Of a DNA stretch of 64,000 bases, positions 38,383 through 47,696 are shown piece after piece (position 1 is the first letter of the stretch; each line of letters opens with the position of its first letter). Where the stretch lies: contig NZ_CP067420.1 in the NCBI RefSeq assembly GCF_016653635.2, positions 5,606,001-5,670,000 on the forward strand. Reading direction: 5' to 3'. Under the pieces are notes generated by a model. The model did no database searches. It was not told where the DNA came from and saw only the letters and a program-made list of their open reading frames with translations. A program made the translations under genes and the position numbers. Origin of the DNA: Skermanella sp. TT6 (GTDB lineage Bacteria > Pseudomonadota > Alphaproteobacteria > Azospirillales > Azospirillaceae).

Positions 38383-38733
38383 CTACCGATTCAGCACTTC
38401 CAGAAGCCGGTCGATCGTCGCCTCGTCGAGCGACCGGATACGCTCCGCCAGAAGGTTCGCCACCAGCGTCGCCTTCGGCGTCAGCCCGGACGTATCGACC
38501 ACGATGCGCGGGTGGCTCATCTCCGCCAAGCGCTCCAGCGCCTCCGCCTCGTCCCAGAAGATCTGGAAATAGGCGCAGATCTGCCGCACCAGCATGATGG
38601 AGGGCTGCCCGCGCTTGCCATGCTCCAGGGCGGAGAGGTACGCCGACGACACTTCCAGCTCGTCGGCCATCTGCTTCAGGGTGACGCCGCGCCGGGCGCG
38701 CAGTTCACGGATATGGGCACCGAAGGGGGTCAC
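38383..38733 (-). CDS. XRE-family helix-turn-helix regulator
   Basis: A 116-residue regulator. The N-terminal HTH_3 domain has IRELRARRGVTLKQMADELE and SSAYLSALEHGKRGQPS, the classical recognition helix. The C-terminal ~45 residues (MSHPRIVVDTSGLTPKATLV) form a small dimer or ligand domain typical of a conserved alphaproteobacterial group. It follows the Smr gene by 3 bp, so it is in an operon with it. The target is unknown. Confidence 0.87.
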   Translation of the reverse strand: MTPFGAHIRELRARRGVTLKQMADELEVSSAYLSALEHGKRGQPSIMLVRQICAYFQIFWDEAEALERLAEMSHPRIVVDTSGLTPKATLVANLLAERIRSLDEATIDRLLEVLNR

Positions 38734-38736
38734 GGA

Positions 38737-39333
38737 TCAACGCCGCCGTTTCAGCAGGACATAGAGCGCGCCGTCGCCGCCGTCCTTCGGCTGGGCGCGC
38801 TGGATTGCGAGCACCAGCGGTCGCAGCGGCGACTCGTTCAGCCAGCGCGGGACGACTTGGCGAAGGATGCCGGCCCCTTGGCCCCCTGACCCTTTTCCGG
38901 CCGATCCCTTTCCCGTGATGACCAGGACCATCCGGCGCTGTTCGTGCCAGCCGCGCAGGATGAAGGAGTTGAGCGCCGCGTGGGCCTGGGACTGGGTCAT
39001 GCCGTGGAGATCGATCCGGCCGTCGATGCCGAGCCGCCCGCGGCGCATCCGGTCGTCGGTCCGGCGGTCGAGCCCCGGCGGCGATGCCGGGTCCAGGGCG
39101 GGAAGCCGGTTGCGGTGGCCGGAAACCGGAAGGCCGGCACCGCGCCCCGCCGAGCCGTCGGCCACGGGCAGGCCGGCCACCTCCACCGGCAAGGCGCCCG
39201 CCGCCGGAGAGGATGCCGGCGCATCGGGCAAGGCGCGGCCGGGCAGGGGATCGGTGTCGCGCATCGCCATGCGCCAGAGGCTGTGCTCGTCGGACGTCAC
39301 GGTACGGCGGCGGCGTGGAGGCATTCTGTTCAT
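38737..39333 (-). CDS. Smr/MutS2-domain protein
   Basis: A 198-residue protein with a C-terminal Smr domain (from ~100): RIDLHGMTQSQAHAALNSFI then VLVITGKGSAGKGSG and VPRWLNES. The LHG and TGKG motifs are the nuclease-fold hallmarks. The N-terminal ~90 residues are Pro/Gly/Ala-rich and probably disordered. Stand-alone Smr proteins nick DNA or act on RNA in ribosome rescue. Start ATG 39333, or 39324. It lies 31 bp downstream of lutC, perhaps by readthrough. Confidence 0.85.
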   Translation of the reverse strand: MNRMPPRRRRTVTSDEHSLWRMAMRDTDPLPGRALPDAPASSPAAGALPVEVAGLPVADGSAGRGAGLPVSGHRNRLPALDPASPPGLDRRTDDRMRRGRLGIDGRIDLHGMTQSQAHAALNSFILRGWHEQRRMVLVITGKGSAGKGSGGQGAGILRQVVPRWLNESPLRPLVLAIQRAQPKDGGDGALYVLLKRRR

Positions 39334-39364
39334 CTGGTCACCACGTCACCCGCCGCCCGCGTCC

Positions 39365-40045
39365 TCAGACGCCCGCGCCGTCGATCAGCAGGATGTGGAG
39401 GCGCCGCGGACCGTGCGCGCCGAGCTGGATCGTCTGCTCGATGTCGCCGGTGCGGGACGGGCCGGTGATGAGGTTGACGGTCCGCGGCATGTCCGGGCCG
39501 CGCCGGCGGACGGCGTCCCAGCCGTCCTCGTAGCTACCGACGATCTGGTCGGCCCGCAGCACGACGATGTGGGTGTCCGGCATCATGTTCAGCGTGGTCG
39601 GATGCTCGGGACCCGACAGCATCATGAGGGTGCCGGTCTCCGCGATGCCGGCGAAGGCGCCGGTCACGCTGGTGAGGTCGCGGTCCACCGCCCGTCCCCG
39701 TTCCACCGTCAGCGTCGGCCTCTTGTTCCACGGGATGCCGTCGAGCCGCGGGTCGGGGGCGACCTTCACCTCGGCCGGCAGGTTCTGGCTCGCCAGGTAA
39801 TCCGCCACCGCATGGGGAACCCGCGACAGGTTCGGCAGGCGGTCCACCGTGGCCGCCACCTCGGTCACCATGGAAACGAACAGGTCCACCTTGTCCGATG
39901 CCGACAGGTCGGCGCGGTCCGGCACCAGGTTGCGCCGGTGCTCCTTCAGCCGGTCGTCCACGGCGGAGACCATCTCGGGGCTGGCGGCGTCGCGCTTCAG
40001 CGAACGGCGGATGCTGGTCAGGATCTGGGTGCGCGCTTCGGACAT
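39365..40045 (-). CDS. lutC: Lactate utilisation protein LutC
   Basis: A 226-residue LUD-domain (DUF162) protein. The domain runs from about residue 60 to the end, with GAFAGIAETGTLMMLSGPEH (the glycine-rich block), MMPDTHIVVLRADQIV and NLITGPSRTGDIEQTIQLGA. It belongs to the LutABC complex that oxidises L-lactate to pyruvate. The order lutA-lutB-lutC is intact and the start is 4 bases from the lutB stop. Confidence 0.92.
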   Translation of the reverse strand: MSEARTQILTSIRRSLKRDAASPEMVSAVDDRLKEHRRNLVPDRADLSASDKVDLFVSMVTEVAATVDRLPNLSRVPHAVADYLASQNLPAEVKVAPDPRLDGIPWNKRPTLTVERGRAVDRDLTSVTGAFAGIAETGTLMMLSGPEHPTTLNMMPDTHIVVLRADQIVGSYEDGWDAVRRRGPDMPRTVNLITGPSRTGDIEQTIQLGAHGPRRLHILLIDGAGV

Positions 40046-40048
40046 GGC

Positions 40049-41497
40049 TCAGGCCGCCTTCCTGCCGGAATTCCCGCCCTGGCCGGCCTGGCGCTGCGCC
40101 CAGAGCTGCTGGAAGGTCTTTCCTTCGGGCGCCGGCATGTCGCGCCAGTCGGTCCAGCCCCCGGCCAGCGGCAGCGAGCGGAAGCGGCCCTTGCGGCGGC
40201 CGAGCAGGCCCAGCACCCCGGTCATCATGTTGGCGCCCATGCGGTACAGCTTGGGCCGCTTGGCGAACCAGGCCCACAGGCCCAGCCCGTACCGGTAGGC
40301 CTGGGGCGCCATCTTGTTCCGGTACTCGCGCTCCCGCCAGTGCCGCATCATGCGGGGCAGGGGGATGCGCATGGGACAGACGCTCTCGCATTTGCCGCAG
40401 AAGGTCGAGGCGTTCGGCAGATGCCCCGCCTCCTGGACGCCGATCAGGCTGGGCGTCAGGACCGACCCCATCGGCCCGGGATAGACCCAGCCATAGGCGT
40501 GGCCCCCCACGGCGCCGTAGACGGGGCAGTGGTTCATGCAGGCGCCGCACCGGATGCAGCGGAGCATGTCCTGGAACTCGGTGCCCAGCATGCCGGTGCG
40601 GCCGTTGTCCAGCAGCACCACGTGGAACTGCTCCGGCCCGTCCAGGTCCTCCGGCCGCCGCGGCCCGGTCGAGAAGGTCGTGTAGGAGGAGAACTCCTGG
40701 CCCGTCGCCGAACGGGCCAGGACGCGCAGGATGGTCGAGGCGTCCTCCAGCGTCGGGACGACCTTTTCCAGGCTGGCCAGCACGATATGGACCTTGGGCA
40801 GGGTCTGGGTCAGGTCGCCGTTGCCCTCGTTCGTCACGATCACCGTGGAGCCGGTCTCGGCGATCAGGAAGTTGGCCCCGGTGATGCCCACGTCGGCGGC
40901 CAGGAACTTCTGGCGCAGCATCTGGCGCGCCTCGTTGACCAGCGCCCGCGGCTCCTCCAGCGAACGCTTCGGGTCCAGGGCCGTGTGGGTCTTCATGAAG
41001 GTGGCGGCCACGTCCTCCTTGTTGAGGTGGACGGCCGGCGCGATGATGTGGCTGGGCGCTTCCTTGCGGAGCTGGATGATGTACTCGCCCAGGTCGGTCT
41101 CGACCGGCTCCAGGCCGTTCTTCTCCAGATGGTCGTTGAGCTCGATCTCCTCCGCGATCATCGACTTGCCCTTGGTCACGACCTTGGCGTCGACCGACCG
41201 GCAGATCCGCAGGATCGCGTCGCGCGCCTCGCCGGGCGTGCGGCACCAGTGGACCTGGCCGCCGTTGGCCGTGACTTTGTCCTCGAACCGTTCGAGATAG
41301 AGGTCGAGATGGTCGAGCACATGGTTCTTGATGTCCCGCGCCTGGTCGCGCAGCCGGTCGAACTCCGGCAGGCGGGCGACCGCCCGCGTCCGCTTGTCCT
41401 GGAACCCGACCTTCATCTTGCCCAGCGCCTTCTGGAGGCGTTCGTCCGCCAGCGCGCCGTGGGCATTCTCCTTGAAGGCGTGACTCGTGCTCTGCAT
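40049..41497 (-). CDS. lutB: L-lactate oxidation iron-sulfur protein LutB
   Basis: A 482-residue LutB/LldF protein. An N-terminal LUD domain (with GANFLIAETGSTVIVTNEGN) is joined to a C-terminal ferredoxin-like region with two [4Fe-4S] motifs: CIRCGACMNHCPVY and CGKCESVCPMRIP. A C-terminal DUF3390-like tail follows. It passes electrons from lactate to the respiratory chain with LutA and LutC. It is in the same transcription unit as lutA, 62 bp upstream. Confidence 0.94.
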   Translation of the reverse strand: MQSTSHAFKENAHGALADERLQKALGKMKVGFQDKRTRAVARLPEFDRLRDQARDIKNHVLDHLDLYLERFEDKVTANGGQVHWCRTPGEARDAILRICRSVDAKVVTKGKSMIAEEIELNDHLEKNGLEPVETDLGEYIIQLRKEAPSHIIAPAVHLNKEDVAATFMKTHTALDPKRSLEEPRALVNEARQMLRQKFLAADVGITGANFLIAETGSTVIVTNEGNGDLTQTLPKVHIVLASLEKVVPTLEDASTILRVLARSATGQEFSSYTTFSTGPRRPEDLDGPEQFHVVLLDNGRTGMLGTEFQDMLRCIRCGACMNHCPVYGAVGGHAYGWVYPGPMGSVLTPSLIGVQEAGHLPNASTFCGKCESVCPMRIPLPRMMRHWREREYRNKMAPQAYRYGLGLWAWFAKRPKLYRMGANMMTGVLGLLGRRKGRFRSLPLAGGWTDWRDMPAPEGKTFQQLWAQRQAGQGGNSGRKAA

Positions 41498-41559
41498 CTC
41501 AGGCTTTCCTCAACACTCGACCGGAATTCTCCGATCCCGGGCCAATCATATACCGCAAA

Positions 41560-42339
41560 TCAGCGGGCGCGGGTGTCGCCGATCGGCGGCGTTTCGTCGG
41601 CCATCCCGGCAAGCACTTCGGCGACGTGCCGCACCTTCACCGCGGCGCCCTCGCGCTTCAGCTTGCCCGCCATGTTCAGCAGGCAGCCCATGTCGCCGGC
41701 GAGCAGCGTGTCCGCCCCGGTCCGCTGGATGTCGGCGATCTTCTCGCCGACCATCTTGTTGGAAATCTCCGGGTACTTGATGCAGAAGGTGCCGCCGAAT
41801 CCGCAACAGACCTCCGCTCCCGGCAGTTCCGCCAGCGTCAGCCCCTCGACCGACCGAAGCAGCGCGCGCGGCTGCTGCTTGACCCCCAGCTCGCGCAGGC
41901 CGGAGCAGCTGTCATGATAGGTGATGGTGCCGTCGTAGCGGGCCGCGACCCCGTCCAGGCCCATGACGTCCACCAGGAAGGAGACCAGCTCGTAGGTCCG
42001 GTGCTTCAGGTGGGCGGCGCGCTGGGCCCAGTCCGGCTCGTCCGAGAACAGCTCGCCGTAATGCTCCTTGATCATGCCCGCGCACGATCCGCTGGGGGCG
42101 ACCACATAGTCGAAGCCCTCGAACGCCTCGATCACGCCGCGGGCGATCTCCTTGGTGTCCGTCCGGGCGCCCGAATTGTAGGCCGGCTGCCCGCAGCAGG
42201 TCTGGGACGCGGGGACTTCCACCGAGCATCCCGCGTCCTCCAGCAGCCTGACCGCCGCGAAACCAACGGTCGGCCGGAACAGGTCGACCAGGCAAGTCAC
42301 AAAAAGCCCCACCCGGGGCGTCTTCATCGCGCTGTCCAT
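41560..42339 (-). CDS. lutA: Lactate utilisation Fe-S protein LutA
   Basis: A 259-residue protein with two CCG (cysteine-rich) domains of the HdrB/GlpC type. The first is VGLFVTCLVDLFRP with PASQTCCGQPAYNSG; the second is TYHDSCSGLRELG with EVCCGFGGTFCIKYPE. The Cys pairs bind non-cubane or [4Fe-4S] clusters. It is part of LutABC and the first gene of the operon. A TGGTATTACCA operator lies about 80 bp upstream. Confidence 0.94.
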   Translation of the reverse strand: MDSAMKTPRVGLFVTCLVDLFRPTVGFAAVRLLEDAGCSVEVPASQTCCGQPAYNSGARTDTKEIARGVIEAFEGFDYVVAPSGSCAGMIKEHYGELFSDEPDWAQRAAHLKHRTYELVSFLVDVMGLDGVAARYDGTITYHDSCSGLRELGVKQQPRALLRSVEGLTLAELPGAEVCCGFGGTFCIKYPEISNKMVGEKIADIQRTGADTLLAGDMGCLLNMAGKLKREGAAVKVRHVAEVLAGMADETPPIGDTRAR

Positions 42340-42414
42340 TGTTTCCGTCCCTGCGGCTCCGTCCTCCGGCCCTGGAAGTCCAGGCCGTCCCGGTATCGTG
42401 TGCCGTGTAATTAG

Positions 42415-42428
42415 TTGGTATTACCAGG
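42415..42428. promoter_or_regulatory. GntR/FadR-type operator upstream of lutA
   Basis: TTGGTATTACCAGG: an 11-bp palindromic core TGGT-N3-ACCA (42416-42426). This spacing is that of LldR, PdhR and other FadR-subfamily GntR repressors, and LldR-type repressors control lactate genes. It lies in the lutA-mltA gap. No GntR gene is visible in the window, so the regulator must be elsewhere. Confidence 0.45.
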
Positions 42429-42455
42429 TGAGGCAACCGCCATCGGACCGGCGCA

Positions 42456-43685
42456 TCAGCCGACCGGCGCCGCCGCGCGCGGGATCAGCAGATGGTAGCG
42501 GCCGGGGCTCCGCATCTTGCCGGCCCTCAACTCGGCTTCGGGGCCATGGCCCCAGAACACGTCGCCGCGCACGACGCCCCGGATGGCACCGCCGGTGTCC
42601 TGCGCCACCATCAGCCGGCGGACCCGCGCGCCGGCATCGAGCGGATCCTGGGCGTCCAGCCAGACCGGCACGCCGTAGGGCACGAAGGACCGGTCGACCG
42701 CCAGGCTGCGGCCCGGGGTCAGCGCGACGCCCTGGGCGCCCACGGGACCCTCGCCGGAGAGCGGCCGGAAGAAGACGAAGGAGGGATTGCGGTTCATCAG
42801 GTCGGCGGCCTCGTCCGGGTGGGCCTCCAGCCACTCCCGGATCGACTGCATCGACACGGTCTCGCGGGTCAGGGCACCCCGGGCGATCAGCTCGCGGCCG
42901 ATCGCGACATAGGGATGCCCGTTCTGCCCGTCATAGCCGACGCGGACGGTGCTGCCGTCCTCCATCACCACCCGGCCGGAACCCTGGATGTGCAGGAAGA
43001 AGGCATCCACGGGATCGTCGACCCAGACCATTTCAAGGCCGCGGCCCTTCAGGGCGCCGCCCTCGATCTTCGCGCGGTCCTCGTAGGGGCGCAGCCGCCC
43101 GTCGACGACGCGCCCGGCGATCCGTTCGCCCTTCATGGCGTCGCGGAACTCGCCCAGGTCGACCATCACCAGGTCGGCGGGCTTGCGGTAGAGCGGCACC
43201 GAGTAGCGGCCGCCGGGCAGGGCGGAGCCGCGCAGCTCGGCCTCGTAATAGCCGGTGAACAGACCCTCGGGCTTGTCGTTGTCGGCTACGGCGTAGGGCA
43301 GGAACCAGGTCTCGAAGAAGGCCCGGGCGGCGGCATGGTCGCCGCGCGGCACCCGCGCCAGCGCCTCGCAGGGGGCGATCCAGTCGGCGATCCTTCCCGC
43401 GGCGCCCAGCTGCCGGTCGTGGGGCTGGACCACCAGCTTGCCGCACGACCGGGCGAAGGCGTCGAGCGCGTCGGCTTGGCCGTCGGCCTGCCAGCCCGGC
43501 AGGTCCTCGAACCGCGCCGGGGTCAGCGTCAGCTTCGGCGGAACGACCTCCGCTTCCTTCGGCGCCTCCGGCGCGCAGGCCGCCAGGAAGAACGTCAGCA
43601 AGACGGCCGGCACCGCGGCGAGCGCGGTGCCGGTCCGGCGGATCGGTCCGGCCGCACGGCCGGTCTTCATGAAACGGGAGAGCAT
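42456..43685 (-). CDS. mltA: Membrane-bound lytic murein transglycosylase A (MltA)
   Basis: A 409-residue lytic transglycosylase. The signal region ends with the lipobox-like VLLTFFLAACAP. The MltA domain has GLFTGYYEAELRGS and MVWVDDPVDAFFLHIQGSGR, and a C-terminal 3D domain has VAQDTGGAIRGVVRGDVFWG with the catalytic Asp. It cleaves peptidoglycan glycan strands to 1,6-anhydro products at the outer membrane. It follows the Tim44-domain gene by 43 bp on the same strand. Confidence 0.93.
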   Translation of the reverse strand: MLSRFMKTGRAAGPIRRTGTALAAVPAVLLTFFLAACAPEAPKEAEVVPPKLTLTPARFEDLPGWQADGQADALDAFARSCGKLVVQPHDRQLGAAGRIADWIAPCEALARVPRGDHAAARAFFETWFLPYAVADNDKPEGLFTGYYEAELRGSALPGGRYSVPLYRKPADLVMVDLGEFRDAMKGERIAGRVVDGRLRPYEDRAKIEGGALKGRGLEMVWVDDPVDAFFLHIQGSGRVVMEDGSTVRVGYDGQNGHPYVAIGRELIARGALTRETVSMQSIREWLEAHPDEAADLMNRNPSFVFFRPLSGEGPVGAQGVALTPGRSLAVDRSFVPYGVPVWLDAQDPLDAGARVRRLMVAQDTGGAIRGVVRGDVFWGHGPEAELRAGKMRSPGRYHLLIPRAAAPVG

Positions 43686-43728
43686 GTACCCAATCGGACC
43701 CGTTGCCAGCCTGTTCGGTTCGGACTGC

Positions 43729-44409
43729 TCAGTTCGGGACGCGGGTCTCGATCAGGGTCCAGTTCGGGTTCCGCGACCGGGTGTTGCGCGCGAATGTCCA
43801 GATGTCCACGACCTCCAGCGGCTGCTCGGGATCGCCGTCGACCACCTCGCCCGCCTTGTCGCGCGTGATGTTGATCTGGTCGCTGACGAACTTGACCGTC
43901 ACGAAGGCTGTCCGGCCTTCCATGCGGGCCTCGGTCACGTCCGAGTCGCGGATGCCGATCACCTGGGTCTCCAGGGTCTCGCCGGCGGCCTGCCGGTTGC
44001 GGATCGCGGCGGCGAAGTTGTCGTAGACATCGTCGCTCAGCAGCGGCCGGAGGGTCGGCGTGTCGCCCTGCGCGAAGGCGGTCACGACCATCTCGAACGC
44101 GGCGCGGGCGCCCTGGACGAAAGTCTTCTCGTCGAAGGTCGGATCGTTGGCCTGGATCTGCGCGATGCCGGCCGCGAGGGAGTAGGGCTCGTCGGGCGAC
44201 GGCGGCGGAAGGTCCACGGGCATGCGCCCGCGATCCGGCAGCGTCACGACGTTGTCTCCACTCTCCTGGCCGGGCCGCGGAGAATACGGGTTGGGTCGCT
44301 GGCGCTCCTCACCGTGACGCCGGCCCAAAACGCCGCGCAGCCGATACACGAGAAAGGCTGCGATCATGGCGAATATCAGGATATCGATGAAATAAAACCC
44401 CTCGCCCAT
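43729..44409 (-). CDS. Tim44-domain protein (TimA-like)
   Basis: A 226-residue protein. One N-terminal membrane helix (YFIDILIFAMIAAFLVYRLR) anchors a C-terminal Tim44 domain (from ~90) with DEKTFVQGARAAFEMVVTAF and ETLETQVIGIRDSDVTEARM. The linker is acidic and Pro-rich. Alphaproteobacterial relatives of mitochondrial Tim44 are inner-membrane proteins next to FxsA and SecB genes, consistent with a role at the membrane, but the bacterial function is unproven. Confidence 0.87.
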   Translation of the reverse strand: MGEGFYFIDILIFAMIAAFLVYRLRGVLGRRHGEERQRPNPYSPRPGQESGDNVVTLPDRGRMPVDLPPPSPDEPYSLAAGIAQIQANDPTFDEKTFVQGARAAFEMVVTAFAQGDTPTLRPLLSDDVYDNFAAAIRNRQAAGETLETQVIGIRDSDVTEARMEGRTAFVTVKFVSDQINITRDKAGEVVDGDPEQPLEVVDIWTFARNTRSRNPNWTLIETRVPN

Positions 44410-44587
44410 TGAACATGTCCTGGTCGGTTCGCCCTAGACCGTCAGCCGGGCGCGTATTAACTGTACCGCGTGAAGAGCGTATGTGTACGGTGTCAGCCGA
44501 ATCCCCGTACCGGTAATCCCCGTACCGGTTTCGACAAACGCCTCTTTTCGTAGATAGGCCGTTACCGGGGAAAGAGCAAGGACACGC

Positions 44588-45151
44588 ATGTACATCCTAC
44601 TCGCATTCATCATCCTTCCGATCATCGAGATAGCCGTGTTCATTCAGGTGGGCGGCTTGATCGGCTTGTGGCCGACCCTTGCCTTGATCCTCCTGACGGC
44701 TTTCGCCGGGGCGGCGCTCCTGCGCGTGCAGGGCTTCGCCGTGGCCCGGCGTGCGCAGGAGAGCCTTGCCCGCAACGAATTGCCGGTCGCCGAGGTGTTC
44801 GACGGGTTCTGCCTGGTCGCCGCCGGAGTTCTCCTGCTGACGCCGGGCTTCGTGACGGATACGCTCGGCGCCCTGCTTTTCATCCCGGCCTTCCGGCGTT
44901 TTCTTCGCCACCGCCTGGTCGCCCTGCTTTCCAGGCGCGGCGACATGCGCGTGTTCGTCGACGGGATGGAGGTGGACCCCAGGGATCCCTTCTCCCGCAG
45001 GCCGAACCGGCCGCCGCCGGGGGTCATCGAGGGCGAATTCACCGACGTCACGCCCGGTCCCGAGGATCGGGCCGACCTTCCGCCACCAGACGGCCCCCCG
45101 CCCGACACCCCTCCGCCCGACAGCCGCTGGCGCCCTCCCCACAACCGGTAA
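44588..45151 (+). CDS. FxsA family membrane protein
   Basis: A 187-residue protein of the FxsA family. The N-terminal membrane segments MYILLAFIILPIIEIAVFIQ and GLWPTLALILLTAFAGAAL are followed by the FxsA block DGFCLVAAGVLLLTPGFVTD. The last ~70 residues are Pro-rich (RPPPGVIEGEFTDVTPG and later Pro runs). In E. coli FxsA excess relieves F-plasmid exclusion of phage T7. It is divergent from the Tim44-domain gene. Confidence 0.88.
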   Translation: MYILLAFIILPIIEIAVFIQVGGLIGLWPTLALILLTAFAGAALLRVQGFAVARRAQESLARNELPVAEVFDGFCLVAAGVLLLTPGFVTDTLGALLFIPAFRRFLRHRLVALLSRRGDMRVFVDGMEVDPRDPFSRRPNRPPPGVIEGEFTDVTPGPEDRADLPPPDGPPPDTPPPDSRWRPPHNR

Positions 45152-45160
45152 CGTCACATC

Positions 45161-45712
45161 ATGCTTCTGATCCGCCATGGACAGTCCGAGTTCAACGCCG
45201 CCTTCGCGGTCCGGCGCGTCGATCCCGGGCTGATCGATCCCGGCCTGACCGAAACGGGCCGCGCCCAGGCGCTGGCCGCCGCCGCCCAGCTGTCCGACCG
45301 GGGACTCAGGCGTCTGCTGGCGAGCCCCTACACGCGGGCTCTCCAGACCGCCTCGATCATCGCCGAGGTGCTGGAACTGCCGATCGAGGTCCAGCCCATC
45401 CTGGGCGAGCACGCCCATTTCATGTGCGACATCGGGACGCCCCGCTCCGAACTGGAAAAGCAGTGGCCCTACCTGTCCTTCGGCCATGTGCCGGAGATCT
45501 GGTGGCCCGACCAGGAAGAGAACGAGGACGGCGTCATGATGCGCGCGGCCGAGTTCCGCGCCATCGCCGCCGGGATGACGGACGAGCGCCATGTCGGCGT
45601 CGTCAGCCACTGGGGCTTCATCCGCGCCCTGACCGGGGAGGAGGTGACGAACTGCGCCATCGTGGAGTTCGACCCCCGCGGGGCTGCGGCCGAGGCGCCT
45701 TCCCGGCCGTGA
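45161..45712 (+). CDS. Histidine phosphatase family protein
   Basis: A 183-residue branch-1 histidine phosphatase. MLLIRHGQSEFNAAFAV holds the catalytic RHG, followed by GLTETGRAQALAAAAQL, LLASPYTRALQTASII and VVSHWGFIRALTG with the second catalytic His. The central segment HAHFMCDIGTPRSELEKQW marks a subgroup of unknown substrate. It follows fxsA by 9 bp on the same strand. Confidence 0.88.
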   Translation: MLLIRHGQSEFNAAFAVRRVDPGLIDPGLTETGRAQALAAAAQLSDRGLRRLLASPYTRALQTASIIAEVLELPIEVQPILGEHAHFMCDIGTPRSELEKQWPYLSFGHVPEIWWPDQEENEDGVMMRAAEFRAIAAGMTDERHVGVVSHWGFIRALTGEEVTNCAIVEFDPRGAAAEAPSRP

Positions 45713-45830
45713 CCCGGCGGCACCCGTTCATTGCCGTGCCCCGCGGTTCCGTGCTAGCCACAGCACCAGACGCGCAGAACCGATACGAACCGCGCATGCG
45801 CCATTTCCACGCGCTCACCAGGAGATCACC

Positions 45831-46301
45831 ATGACCGACCAGTCCGGCGCCGGCCAGAGCCGCCCCACCGCCCTGCCGATCGTCATCAACGCCCAGTACG
45901 TCAAGGACTTCTCGTTCGAGAACCCCAACGCCCCGCAGACCCTGCTGCCCGGCCAGCCGGCTCCCCAGGTCTCGGTCGGCGTCGATGTCCGCAGCCAGCA
46001 GGTCGGCGAGACCCTCTACGAGGTCGTGCTGGAGATGCGCTGCGAGGCCAAGGTCGGCGAGAACACCGCATTCCTGGTCGAGCTGTCCTATGCCGGCCTG
46101 TTCACCCTCCAGGGCCTCGCCGACGAGCATATCCGCCCGGTGCTGCTGATCGAGGGCCCGCGCCTGCTGTTCCCGTTCGCCCGGGCGATCGTCGCCGACG
46201 CGACCCGCGACGGCGGCTATCCGCCGCTGATGATCAACCCGATCGACTTCACCGACCTCTACCGCCGACAGACCGCCCCGCAGCAGCAGACGACGGCCTG
46301 A
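45831..46301 (+). CDS. secB: Protein-export chaperone SecB
   Basis: A 156-residue SecB. It shows IVINAQYVKDFSFENPNAPQ at the N-terminus, VYEVVLEMRCEAK-like strands (TLYEVVLEMRCEAKVGEN), and GLFTLQGLADE with PLMINPIDFTDLYRRQ at the C-terminus. It holds preproteins unfolded and hands them to SecA. A bidirectional terminator follows and separates it from rho. Confidence 0.95.
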   Translation: MTDQSGAGQSRPTALPIVINAQYVKDFSFENPNAPQTLLPGQPAPQVSVGVDVRSQQVGETLYEVVLEMRCEAKVGENTAFLVELSYAGLFTLQGLADEHIRPVLLIEGPRLLFPFARAIVADATRDGGYPPLMINPIDFTDLYRRQTAPQQQTTA

Positions 46302-46370
46302 CGACCCTCTCCGGGGAGGGTGCGCGTCCCGCGCACCGTGGGCGGCAGGACGTCGCCCCTCCCACACGGA

Positions 46371-46423
46371 ATGGAAAAGGCCTTTGCCTCTCTCCGCGAG
46401 GAGGAAGCAAAGGCCTTTTCCAT
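46371..46423. terminator. Bidirectional intrinsic terminator between secB and rho
   Basis: A perfect 17-bp inverted repeat, ATGGAAAAGGCCTTTGC (46371-46387) with GCAAAGGCCTTTTCCAT (46407-46423), and a 19-nt loop that itself has a small CCTC/GAGG stem. A/T runs sit on both arms, so it can serve the convergent secB and rho transcripts. Confidence 0.8.
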
Positions 46424-46439
46424 GTCCGCCGGAAGCGGA

Positions 46440-47696
46440 TTACTGGTTCATCGAGTCGAAGAACTCGGAATTGCTCTTGGTGTGCTTCAGCTTGTCCAGC
46501 AGGAAGTCGACCGAGTCCGTGACGCCCATGGGCATCAGGATGCGGCGCAGGACCCACATCTTGGAGATTGTCGCCTTGTCGACCAGCAGCTCTTCCTTCC
46601 GGGTGCCCGACTTGGTGATGTCGATCGCCGGGAAGGTGCGCTTGTCGCTGATCTTGCGGTCCAGGATGATCTCGGAGTTGCCGGTACCCTTGAACTCCTC
46701 GAAGATCACCTCGTCCATGCGCGACCCGGTGTCGATCAGCGCGGTCGCGATGATGGTCAGCGAGCCGCCTTCCTCGATGTTGCGGGCGGCGCCGAAGAAG
46801 CGCTTCGGGCGCTGCAGGGCGTTGGCGTCGACGCCGCCGGTCAGCACCTTGCCGGAGCTGGGGACGACCGTGTTGTAGGCGCGCGCCAGGCGGGTGATGC
46901 TGTCCAGCAGGATCACGACGTCGCGCTTGTGCTCGACCAGCCGCTTGGCCTTCTCGATCACCATCTCGGCGACCTGGACGTGCCGGGCCGCCGGCTCGTC
47001 GAAGGTGGAGCTGACGACTTCGCCGCGCACGCTGCGCGCCATGTCGGTCACTTCCTCCGGCCGTTCGTCGATCAGCAGGACGATCAGGTAGACTTCGGGA
47101 TGGTTCTGGGCGATCGAGTGGGCGATGTTCTGGAGCATCACCGTCTTGCCGGTGCGCGGCGGCGCCACGACCAGCGCGCGCTGGCCCTTGCCCAGGGGGG
47201 CGACCAGGTCGATGATCCGCCCGGTGAAATTCTTCTTGGTCGGATCCTCGATTTCCATGTTCAGCCGCTCTTCCGGGTAGAGCGGGGTCAGGTTGTCGAA
47301 GTTGATCCGGTGGCGGACCTTGTCCGGGCTGTCGAAATTGATCGTGTTGACCTTGAGCAGCGCGAAATAGCGCTCGCCGTCCTTGGGCGCCCGGATCTGC
47401 CCCTCGACCGTGTCGCCGGTGCGCAGGCCGAAGCGGCGCACCTGGCTCGGGCTGACATAGATGTCGTCGGGACCGGGCAGGTAGTTGGACTCCGGCGAGC
47501 GCAGGAATCCGAAGCCGTCCTGGAGGATTTCCAGCACGCCGTCCCCGAAGATCGGCACCTCGTTGTCGGCGAGCTGCTTCAGGATGGCGAACATCATGTC
47601 TTGCTTGCGCAAGGTGCTGGCGTTCTCGATCTGTAATTCTTCGGCGAACGCCAGTAACTCGGCAGGCGTCTTACATTTCAACTCTTGGAGGTTCAT
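46440..47696 (-). CDS. rho: Transcription termination factor Rho
   Basis: A 418-residue Rho. The N-terminal RNA-binding domain has [20 protein letters not shown] and [20 protein letters not shown]. The RecA-like ATPase has [20 protein letters not shown] (Walker A), [20 protein letters not shown] (Walker B region), the Q loop [13 protein letters not shown] and the R loop [20 protein letters not shown]. It hexamerises on unstructured RNA and ends transcription. ATG 47696 is the family start. Confidence 0.97.
   Translation of the reverse strand: MNLQELKCKTPAELLAFAEELQIENASTLRKQDMMFAILKQLADNEVPIFGDGVLEILQDGFGFLRSPESNYLPGPDDIYVSPSQVRRFGLRTGDTVEGQIRAPKDGERYFALLKVNTINFDSPDKVRHRINFDNLTPLYPEERLNMEIEDPTKKNFTGRIIDLVAPLGKGQRALVVAPPRTGKTVMLQNIAHSIAQNHPEVYLIVLLIDERPEEVTDMARSVRGEVVSSTFDEPAARHVQVAEMVIEKAKRLVEHKRDVVILLDSITRLARAYNTVVPSSGKVLTGGVDANALQRPKRFFGAARNIEEGGSLTIIATALIDTGSRMDEVIFEEFKGTGNSEIILDRKISDKRTFPAIDITKSGTRKEELLVDKATISKMWVLRRILMPMGVTDSVDFLLDKLKHTKSNSEFFDSMNQ

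Noticed and set aside
38867-41917. Long rightward frame opposite the Smr and lut genes
   Set aside because: Antisense shadow of lutABC and smr; no motifs, biased composition.
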